Positions 34,966-44,626 of a stretch of DNA of 64,000 bases are shown here, piece after piece. The notes beneath the pieces were generated by a model that was given only the letters and a program-made list of their open reading frames with translations, was not told the origin of the DNA and made no database searches. Position numbers and translations under genes: made by a program. This DNA is from Absidia repens (Eukaryota; Mucoromycota; Mucoromycetes; Mucorales; Cunninghamellaceae). The DNA is taken from contig MCGE01000022.1 in the NCBI GenBank assembly GCA_002105175.1, positions 248,001-312,000 on the forward strand, in the 5' to 3' direction. Within the stretch, counting starts at the first letter, position 1. Each line of letters opens with the position of its first letter.

Positions 34966-35312
34966 ATAAACTCCTACCCCCCCACCCACCCTTCTTAAAG
35001 TTGTGGTTGTTGTTGTTGTTGTATGTTTTACTCTCTTTTTTCTTTTAATAAAACTTCATTTTATTATACTGTATAAAAAAAAAAAAAAAGGTGTTTGACC
35101 TGAAATGTGAAGGTCATCCCATTTAATAATATGAAAAATGATGCATCTACAGTAATTATACAGGCGTTCATTGTTCACCTCACTAGAAGGGGAAAGATTG
35201 AAACCCCGGTCGTGCTTTGGGAGAGAAAATCTTCAAGCTACAAAAAAATAAAAAATTCTTTTTTTTTTCTCTTCTTTTTTTTTTTTTTTTTTTTTTTCTG
35301 ATCAACGACACC
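34966..35312. other. Intergenic spacer
   Basis: It holds the chitinase 3' UTR (GTTGTT microsatellite, poly(A)-like signal, A15 run) and the ORC5 promoter, including a T-rich tract at 35260-35297. No gene is seen. Confidence 0.5.
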
Positions 35313-37382
35313 ATGCCACCGACATCACTTGAACAACGGTTTCCTGGCCGATCGAAACAAATCCAAACGCTCTTACATTTGATGGGCAACGTAAGTGTCT
35401 CTCTCTAGGTGGACAACAAAAAGAGTATGTCCTCTTCTCACATTTTGTTCCTCACTCTATTTTTGTTGTTGTTGTTGTTGTTATGAATGATAGGCCACGG
35501 ATACAGTTGTCCCGAGTATTTTTATCTATGGTCATACAGCATCGGGAAAAACGAGCGTCGTACGGGCATTGATGGAAGACACCGTTGCCGCCGATCATGT
35601 CGCTTATGTGCATTGTGTTGAAAACTATACCCCACGCATGATCTTCGAACGAGCATTGAATCAATGGTGTGGATGGACACCGTCGGTCGACAATGCCTTT
35701 TCCAACATTTGTAAAGCCGATTCCATTCACCAATTTGTCAAGATCATTCAACAAGGCGTGTCTGTGCCTGGTACTGACGAGAACGCCAAGATCCACTTGG
35801 GCGACCGCGAAACGATCTATTTGGTAAAAACCCGCTCTTTCTTTCCCTGTTCATCGTGTTTTTTTTCGATCGACTCATCCCCCTCCCCCTTCCTTTTTTA
35901 TTTTTATGATTAGGTGTTGGATCGTGCAGAACGATTACGTGACATGCCCAGTTCCAATCTACCTGTTTTATTACGTCTCTCTGAATTGGTAAAGCACGTC
36001 CCCCGTCTCCTTTTTATTTATACTATGACCTTTTTTTTTTTCTAATCCCCCCTCTTTTTGTGATAGACACGCAAGAATGTCTGTGTGATTCTTCTTAGTA
36101 CCATTGTCTTTGAAAAATTCCGTATGAAAGGCGGCTCGTATGAACCCATGTATCTTCGATTCCCGGACTATACACAGCACGAAACATTACAGATCTTGAA
36201 TTTGGATTTTATGACCACGGAACGACGGATCAAGGTGGAAGACGAGGATGACAGTGACGACAGCGAAGAGACCATAGTGATGTTGGATGATGCGTTTTTC
36301 AATAGTTATGGGGACCTGATCTATTCCATTTTTAATCACAATTGTAAAGATTTGAATGAACTTCGCTACTTTGCCGCGCTTTTGTTGCCTTTATATATCA
36401 AACCAATTCAAGAAGGCACAGGTAACAAAAAGGAGGGGGGGGTGAGGGAAGAAACGATGGGCATGGAGAAAACTCATCCATTTTGTGTGTGTAATGTGAA
36501 CTTAGTGGGTGTACATGAAACGGCCAAGTTATTCAAGCAGGCGCAACCCTATTTTGCCGAAGCCACCGATAAGTTGTATCTTCGTGAAATCTCCAGTGCG
36601 GAATGGACAAAGGAAACACAACATTTGGATCAAGAACAAGATGAAAATAAACGTGTCGGGGCGTTTTTATCACATACAAGAGCAATAGGAAAAGGTAACA
36701 AAAAAAAAACTAAGCGGAAATAGGTAGGGGAAGAATCTAAAGGAACCCTTTTTATTTGTATGTCTCTATGTAATCATAGGTGATTTCGATTTACCCTATT
36801 ATACAAAATTCTTATTATTGGCATGCTATTTGGCAAGTTACAACCCACCACGCTTTGATGTCCGGTATTTTGCTAGAGGTCGAGAAGAACGATCAAAGAA
36901 AAAGGGAGGTGGGACGCGGAAGGGCAAGGCCGAAAACACAGGTGGCAAGGTAAGAAAATAAAAATCGATACAACATGGATGGGGTAGGGTTTTTTTTTCT
37001 AAAACTGACACTTTTATTCATTGGGAACCTGGGGTAAATATAGATGCGACAACAATTAGTGGGTCCCAAGGCTTTTCCAATGGAACGAATGTTGGCGATT
37101 TTTTATAGTATTATTGATGATGAATTGGAAGACAGTATTGATATTCAACTCCAGGTAAGGATCTCACACATGGATGTGCATGAAGAGCTAGTATTGATGA
37201 TGCCTTGTGTTTGTTTAAAATAGATCACTAGTTTGACGACCCTCCGGCTTCTAGTGCGATGTACAAGTATGGACAAGTTGGATGGTGCAAAGTACAAATG
37301 TAATGTCAGCTTTGATTTTATTCGTGCCGTGGCTCAAAGTGTCCGGTTTGAAGTAGATAGATACCTTTATGATTTTAGTTAG
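35313..37382 (+). CDS. ORC5: Origin recognition complex subunit 5
   Basis: Exons 35313-35390, 35494-35823, 35914-35988, 36067-36421, 36506-36694, 36780-36949, 37044-37154 and 37224-37382 join to 488 residues. ORC5 is an AAA+ subunit of the complex that marks replication origins and loads MCM. FPGRSKQIQTLLHLMG opens the family; IYGHTASGKTS is Walker A (residues about 38-47). VLDRAERLRD stands at the Walker B position. NVCVILLSTIVFEKF, RFPDYTQHET and LPYYTKFLLLACYLASYNPP are ORC5 motifs. The intron 36422-36505 is 84 nt with no stop in frame, so its retention would add 28 residues. An acidic loop (EDEDDSDDSEE) sits in the AAA+ part. A poly(A)-like AATAAA lies near 37408. Confidence 0.94.
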
Positions 37383-37680
37383 TTTAGTTAGTGCACTTTT
37401 CATACGAAATAAAAATATAAAAATATATACATCTATATATAAATTGTTACGGTACCATGACTCTTTTATTGTATACTGTAGAATTGTTCACTAGAAGGTT
37501 TCTGCCTGTCGCGTTCAGACAGCGGCGTTTAAATGCCTGTCAGATACAAATATATTCACCACCAAGTAAAAAAGTAAAAAGTTGCACGTTCTCCTTCTTC
37601 TTCATCTTGTCTTTATTTTTTATACATATATTACATATACATCCGACTTTCCGTTCCTTCCTCCCCATGAACCTCATCTA

Positions 37681-39918
37681 ATGCTTCCTCTTTTGATCAT
37701 CAGTACACTTGTAAAGTGTCTTCTTATACCAGCGTAGTAAGTAGCTTTCTTTTCACAGTAACACTGTTGTTGATGGTTTGATCTCTTCATTGAATCCTTC
37801 CATTCTTATTTTTTTTCTCCCTGTTTAGCCGCTCGACCGACTTTGAAGTACATAGAAATTGGCTGGCCATTACTTCGAGTCTGCCTATTTCCCAGTGGTA
37901 TCTTGAAGTAAAAAAAAAAAAAAAAATTCAAACCTACATTAGTGTATCTTGTCCATTGATTCCATTGACCCTTTTTTTTTTTTGTGGAATAGGCCACATC
38001 GGAATGGACCTTGGATTACCCTCCTTTTTTTGCATGGTTTGAAAAACTACTTGGGATAGTGGGCCAGTGGGTGGATCCTGGCATGGTAGAGGTGAGTGCA
38101 TTGGGGTACAGCAGTCCTGCCACCGTGGTGTATCAACGGTTGACGGTCATGGTCAGTGAACTGGTGCTTTATTCGGCTTTACAACACTATTTGAAAACAA
38201 GTTCCACAAACACACGTATTAGCGATCGCATTGTAACTGCCTCCATTTTTCTTCACCCTGGGCTCTGGATTGTCGATCATTTGCATTTCCAATACAATGG
38301 TCTGCTCTATGGGATCTTGCTTCATTCTATCGTCCAAGCGAAACAGGTAATACACACACACACACTCCACACCTACACACAGAAATAGAGAGAGAGCTAC
38401 TTTCACTAATCCATTTTTTTGTATTCACGCAATGTACACACACCTTGGGGGGGGGTAAAAATAGGGTCGATTATTAGTATCAGGGATTCTCTTTGCGATC
38501 TTGTTAAATTTCAAACACATTTACTTGTACCTTGCGCCGGCCTACTTTGTGTACCTTTTCCAAACCTATTGTATGATCCAACAACAACCGTCATCATCAT
38601 CGATCTCCACTTTTCTTTGACAAGATTTGTTCGTCTTGGGGGTGCTGTGCTTTTGGTATTTGGTGTGTCCTTGGGTCCCTTTGTATATACCGGTCAAGCC
38701 ACCGCCTTGTTAGCACGGTTGTTTCCTTTCACACGTGGTCTTTGTCATGCTTATTGGGCCCCCAATCTCTGGGCTTTGTATGCTGGTGCGGATCGTTGTT
38801 TGATTTTAGGTAAGCAAATAAAAAAAAAAAATAAAAAAAAATAAAAAAATAGAAGGTTGATACATGTTGTTTGGTTTGGGTAGTGGCGAAAAAACTCGGA
38901 TGGACGTTGGATACCTCGGCACTTGGTTCCATGACACGCGGTTATGTGGGAGATACGGTATTTGCAGTACTACCAACCATCGAAGCCATCCATACGTTGC
39001 TATTGACCATTGTCATGCAATTGGTAAGACAAAAGAAAGTTGAGGTGAAGGCGCGGGAGGAGTGAGGGATTTGATTTGTCATTGATATATATATCTTTCT
39101 TTTTGACGATGTAGTTGGTACTTCAAGTTCTTTGGCGTAAACCGACATTTGATCATTTTGTCTCGTCATTGACGTTATGTGGGTTTGCATCGTATTTATT
39201 TGGTTGGCATGTGCATGAAAAAGCGATCATGTTGGTCTTGATTCCTTATTCGTAAGCAACAAGAGAAAGAGAAAGGGAACGGGAAACGCATTCTTTTCAA
39301 TGGAAATGAATTAATGTTGACGGGTCAATTTGTTTTATAGTTTAATGGCCACCAAAAGTGTTTTCCACTTGCGTATGTTTGTCATCCTCAGTAGTGCTGG
39401 GATTATGTCTTTATACCCATTATTGTTTCACATTCAAGGTAAAAAAAAAAAAAAAAAGTATATTGTTGTTCCCCGGAGATTTTTTTTTACTGGACTGATC
39501 CCGTATCTTTGTTTTATATTCTATAGAAACACCATTGAAATATCTCATCACAGTAATTTGGTATCTTTGCATTCTACCAGGTTTATGTTATTGTCTCCAA
39601 ACGTAAGTGTGATTGCTTGTTTTTGCATAAGAATTGAAGAAGATTCTGATTGTCTTTCGTTTTTAACGCTGTAGAAAACTCCGACGGCTATTAACCCAAG
39701 TGGAAATGATTTATGTGATGGGTTTGATCTTGGTGCAAGCATATACCACGATTGGCCATTCTCTTGTCTTTGGTGATGATCGATATGAATTCTTACCTCT
39801 GATGATGACTAGTGTTTATTGTGCGGTAGGCATCATGTATGCTTGGCTCTTGCTGATGTACGATCATTTGACCTCCCCCTCCACTATACGACAACAACAA
39901 CAACAACAACAGAAATAA
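37681..39918 (+). CDS. ALG8: Dolichyl-P-Glc:Glc1Man9GlcNAc2-PP-Dol alpha-1,3-glucosyltransferase ALG8 (one internal frame break)
   Basis: Exons 37681-37736, 37829-37907, 37993-38346, 38465-38809, 38884-39023, 39115-39251, 39341-39438, 39527-39602 and 39675-39918. ALG8 adds the second glucose to the lipid-linked N-glycan precursor in the ER. Diagnostic motifs: [57 protein letters not shown]-like [10 protein letters not shown], and [20 protein letters not shown]. There are about ten hydrophobic segments. In exon 4 the frame changes between [12 protein letters not shown] and [11 protein letters not shown]. Either one base is missing near 38610-38618 (a T run), or a 35-nt GT-AG segment (38590-38624) is removed. 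With either, the product is about 497-509 residues. The tail is poly-Gln. Confidence 0.92.
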
Positions 39919-40151
39919 AATATATTTTTTAATGTGTGTACACTTGGACTTGTTCGTGTCATGGGTGTTCCCCCTTGTTCTTTCAGGGTTATTTTTTTTT
40001 TTGGAAATGGGTATGGGTGGGAAGGCATGGTTTATTCTTTTTATAATTTTTTTGGTGGACAATTTTTTTTTTTCTTCGTATTCACACTTCCTTTGCTTCT
40101 TTTTTTTATTTTTTTATTTTGGTATCTACGTATTGACTTTTGTGCAAAACG

Positions 40152-42286
40152 ATGGAGTCAGTTGAAGCAAGAACGCCGAAATATATGGTGTATTGTGTCT
40201 TTGTGACATGTATCACCTCTTTATCTTTTGGCTGGGTAGTTGGGTAAGACCAATCAAAACCGTAACAACAACAAAAAAGGATAGGTTTTATTGACAGAAA
40301 CTTTATTTATATATATATATTGATGTAGATCGCCCAATGTGCCCGGTGAAATCACACATAATTGTCCCACTGGCAACGCTCGACTCGGCAGCAAAACGTT
40401 TCCGGATTGTTTACCCATGTCTACCTTTTTATGGTAACCTTCTTTTTGTCCATGACATTTTTTAATATATATATATAGATATTTACTGATCTTTCTTTTT
40501 TTTACGGTATTGGGTGACGTCAGGGCATTTTCAGTGGCATCATTTTGTCTTGGTGGACTTGTAGGTGGACTTAGTTGTGCCTTTTTCCAAACAAAATGGG
40601 GCCGCAAACGAACGATCATGTTAAGCAATGTGGGATTTGTGGTTGGCAGTGTTTTGATAGGTGTATCTATTGTCCCAGGCATGTTTATTGCAGGCCGTAT
40701 TATTTGCGGTCTTTCTTGTGGTGTATGTTCCTTGGTGATTCCAACATATATTGGGGAAATCTCTACGATCCGCGCACGTGGTGCAATGGGATGTTATCAT
40801 CAGTAAGTAATAGTTAATACCTCTCAAGGAGGAAGGAATGAAGGACGCAAACTAACTAAAACTTTTTTTTTTTTTTTTTTTTTTTTTGGTGGTGGTGGTG
40901 AAAATTAGATTCTTCCTCGCTCTTGGTATCTTTTTATCCACCTTGATTGGTATGTTTTTGGCCCATGTCCCATTATGGCGTGTCAACTACGGACTTGCTG
41001 GGTTACCTGCGCTTATCCAAACAATTCTCATGGTGAGCTGTGTGGAATCCCCACGATGGCTGATCTCGGTGAACCGCATTGACGATGCCCATTATGCGTT
41101 GCAAAAACTCCGCGGCTCCTGCTCGATTGATCGCGAATTCTACGAAATGGTCGCTGGTCAACTTGGTGACGCAGCTGCCACAAGTGCATTGAAATATCTC
41201 AACATCGGGACAGCCTTTGCGCCCGCACGTCATCATCGTCCTTCCATGATGTCTGGACAAGCAACCTTGGTGGAACAGCCTCCTCTGAAGGAAAAAGAAG
41301 GACTTGAACAACAACACCCTCATGATAGTAACAACAACAATAACAACGATGACGATGACAACAATGACGACGATGACGAAGGAGATGAACGACGACGTCT
41401 GGACTCGAGTTTACCACCGAATGAAAAAACGCGCGATCGTGACGACTTGGAGGACGACGACGGCGACGACGAAGCGGATGACGATGACCAAAAGGATGAG
41501 GAAATGATGGGTCCTGGTGAAAAGGAACATCCCAAGGAACAACAAGTCAGTACCAAGCAGGTCTTTTCGGACCCCGTGATGCGACGCATGGCGTTGACGG
41601 TGGTGGGCCTTCATGTATTGCAAGCGTTTGTGGGCCTGAATGCGATCTTCTTTTATAGCTCGATGGTGTTTGCAGCTGCGTACGATGACCCTCATATGAC
41701 ATACACCATGGCGACGGTGGACACGGCGGTGTTTTTAGTGATGACGGTGGTGGCAGTCGCACTGATGGATCGCATGGGTCGACGTCCACTGTTGTTGATC
41801 TCGTTGGTGGGCGTGACAATCTTTTCGGTGGTTGTGTTTTTGGGTGGCCTTCTTCATTTGCCGGCGCTCATGGTGGTGGGTGTGTTGATGTACATGGCTA
41901 TGTTTGCCGTGGGCATGCACCCGATCCCATGGCTGTTGACGGTTGACATGTGCCCCACGTATGCGTCATCCACCATCGGCGCTGTCTCTGTCACCGTCCA
42001 TTGGCTCGCCAATTTTGTAGTCACACTCTTCTTTCCTGTCGTCTTTGCCGCGATCCAGGCGTACACCTTCCTGATCTTTGCCGGCGTCGGCCTCATTGCC
42101 CTGGTGTTTACTTGGGTTTATGTCCCTGGTAAGAAAAAATAAAAAAAAAAGAAGAACGATGGGGACAAGCGAATTTGGATAGAATAACTAACTGACTGAT
42201 TTTTTTTTTTCATCGTGGTTCATCCAGAAACCAAAAATCGATCCATCGAATCCGTGGTGCGGGAATTTGAAAAATATCGACGCTAG
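40152..42286 (+). CDS. MFS sugar transporter with a long acidic cytosolic loop
   Basis: Exons 40152-40243, 40329-40433, 40524-40802, 40909-42128 and 42228-42286 give 584 residues. It belongs to the sugar-porter family (12 helices). Motifs: GRKR after helix 2; GRIICGLSCGVCSLVIPTYI; ESPRWL after helix 6; QAFVGLNAIFFYSS in helix 7; DRMGRRP; and PETKNRSIE after helix 12. The last exon begins within PETK, which fixes the splice. The start MESVEARTPKYMVYCVFV puts helix 1 at once. The loop between helices 6 and 7 (about residues 286-375) is extended and almost entirely Asp/Glu/Asn/Lys. The substrate is probably a hexose, at the plasma or vacuolar membrane; neither is decided by sequence. A poly(A)-like AATAAA lies near 42368. 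Confidence 0.9.
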
Positions 42287-42584
42287 ATTACATCCCCCCA
42301 TCTTTTTAGTACATTTATTATCCCTCCATTTTATTTTTATTCAATATTTATGTATAGCCTTACCTTAATAAACAAAACTAGCCTTTATTATCATATGTAT
42401 GTCTCTTTTGATTGAATCATCTTTTATTTTGAGGCGTTGCTTTTTATGGGGAGCGGATTAATAGGAACAGAGGATCTTTTTTCATGACACCGTTCATCAA
42501 TTTTTATATTTAATTTCAAAACATTTTTCACAGTTGCAAAACGTTGATGTATTGGGTTTCATGGGAGGGGGAGGGGGAAGAAGT
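42287..42584. other. 3' spacer of the sugar transporter gene
   Basis: It holds the poly(A)-like signal and short low-complexity tracts leading into the dispersed repeat. Nothing else is seen. Confidence 0.5.
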
Positions 42585-43385
42585 CATACTGAGTGACTTG
42601 GAGAACAAGTGTTTGGTGTAATATTTACAAAAACAGCTACAATAGCGACATTGTTCACTATTTGAAGGTGGGTCAGAATATGGTAAATAATAAAAAAAAG
42701 GAACATATTTATTAAAAATATATTGGTAGATACTAAAACTAAAGTAGAGAGGGCTCATTGTAAGAAAAAAATTAAATGGAATGGTGGTGGGTGGGGAGGA
42801 TCTATTGGAAGAAAGCATGAGGGATGGACGAAAGTGAAATTTGAAGAATGGAAAACATATTTTTTCGAACGGTATAATAGTAAAACGGGAAGCAATATAA
42901 TGTATATACAGTTCAAAGCAGAAGAAGGAGTAAAGAGGCGTCTATTATTGAAGCATTACAACGTCGAAGAACCTTAAAAGGGCAAGATGTAAAAACGGGA
43001 ATCTACTGCACAAGGCATGAGAGAAACTACTGGGACATTTTTTCATTCACTGAAGCAAATAAAAAGAGACATATTACTTTTATTCAGATATATATGCGAA
43101 CTATGGACAAACTAACGCTAAACTAAGCTAGTGAAGGCTCCAAAAAACAGTCAACCAATGGTATTTCTAAATCCTAGATCCAAAATGAAAGGGTTTCCCC
43201 ATGCATCGTGTAATCTCTGTTCTGAAACCCCTTCTAATCTAGTCCTAACACTAATCTAAGTCGACCTTAACCGAAGCCACAATGGAGAAGAATTGAAGAA
43301 AGAAAGAAAAAAAAGAGGAAGAAGAAAGAGAGCGAAAAAATAAAACGTGAGAGAAAATAAAATCACATGTGCGGAATTTAAAATG
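42585..43385 (-). repeat. Dispersed AT-rich repeat family, copy E (reverse), next to the Fanzor gene
   Basis: Minus-strand reading gives, in order: CCGCACATGTGA, a CT/T-rich tract, TTAGATTAGTGTTAGGACTA, AGAAGGGGTTTCAG, ACGATGCATGGGG, CCTTTCATTTTGGATCTAGG, CATTGGTTGACT, TTAGCTTAGTTTAGCG, GTCCATAGTT, then TAGTATCTACCAATATATTT, TCGCTATTGTAGCTGTTTTT and an end near GTATGAC. It starts about 290 bp downstream of the Fanzor stop codon and has the same orientation as that gene. Confidence 0.75.
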
Positions 43386-43673
43386 TTCCTCGTCTCTCGG
43401 AAGAATATTTTTGAAGGATACAGCTTGGCTTTTCAACTTGAATTTGAGACGGAGTGTAAAATGGTTTTAGACGATGGCAAAATAAAGTTGGGAAGGGAAG
43501 TAAAATAAATTGGGATGAAGGGAAAAGGTAATTGGGACAGGAGGCAAAAGTAGGTGAGACAAACAGGTGAACCAAGATGAGAGTAAAGGAAAGTGTGAGT
43601 CCAAATGAAATATCTTTGTGTTTCATTTTCTTGTAACTTACGTGTATACATCAACACATATTTGTTATGTGGA
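43386..43673 (-). other. Fanzor 3' flank: candidate guide-RNA (omega-RNA) region
   Basis: This is the sequence just downstream of the Fanzor stop codon on the minus strand, before the dispersed repeat begins. In TnpB and Fanzor systems the guide RNA usually comes from the 3' end of the gene and its flank. I cannot show a conserved fold by eye, so this is a location-based proposal only. Confidence 0.3.
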
Positions 43674-44594
43674 TTATTGTTCAGTGGTCGGTCTTGCCAA
43701 CAGCCCAGGGCGTCTTCCAGCAGTGACAAGGTTCATAAAAGCGGCGCGCAGATTCCGAGATGCATTGGTGTCCCGTTGCCACACAGTGTTACAGCGACGA
43801 CACGCTAACACTGCGTACATACGTTTCGCCTGTTCACCAGGTCGGGTAATCACCGAGTTCGTGAGCTTTCTGTGACCACATTTTGAGCATACTTGCGACG
43901 TACGATATTCATCCATATTCACAAAAACAAGTTTCCCAGACTTGTCCGCCTTTGACAAAAGATGTCGACACTTGTCAGCAAGGGATCCTTCGCCTTTTTT
44001 ATTTCTGCCGAACTTTGCGTCGCCGAAAACCACAATCGGTACCTTGTCTTTGTCATTGTTTATGGGAGCCTTTTTCCATTTCCTATGTATAAGAAATATG
44101 TTCAACAAATGTTATTATGCCTTGCATATACATTTTTAAATCAAATAAACTTGCCTAAGCTTCGGCGGCGGTGGAGGAAGAGGAGGTGAATCGTCAGTAT
44201 CGTCAGACCTTGTTCGTCGTCGTCTTCTTTGTCGTGTCTGGCCAATATTTGAAGATCTTTCCATGGCACCTGGTGGAGGTCTGTACTTGTAGCCGCCATC
44301 AATCAACACATTCACCAATTCGGCGTCCATCTTTTGTCTTCCTTGGTAATTGGCGAACTCCAGACCGAGAATAGCCTCTTGCCCATAAAATTCCGTCAAA
44401 GGACCTAGCGCTTGTAATGATGATTGAATGTATGCCTGTATCCCTTCCAAATCAGTGGTTTTGTTTGTCGTTATTTGCGCCTCCACAGTACGAATTGCAT
44501 CAGTTTTCAACATGTTGATTTTGTTGGACGTTTTTCTGAAGCCTGCACGAGTATAATATTCGATAGAGGATATACGTCGAATTTCATGACCTTA

Positions 44595-44626
<32 letters not shown>

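Noticed and set aside
34402..34989. Antisense open frame of 195 codons opposite the chitinase last exon
   Set aside because: It is explained by the codon bias of the strongly supported chitinase exon on the other strand.
42723..42977. Plus-strand open frame of 84 codons
   Set aside because: It lies inside dispersed-repeat copy E, and the other copies do not keep the frame open.
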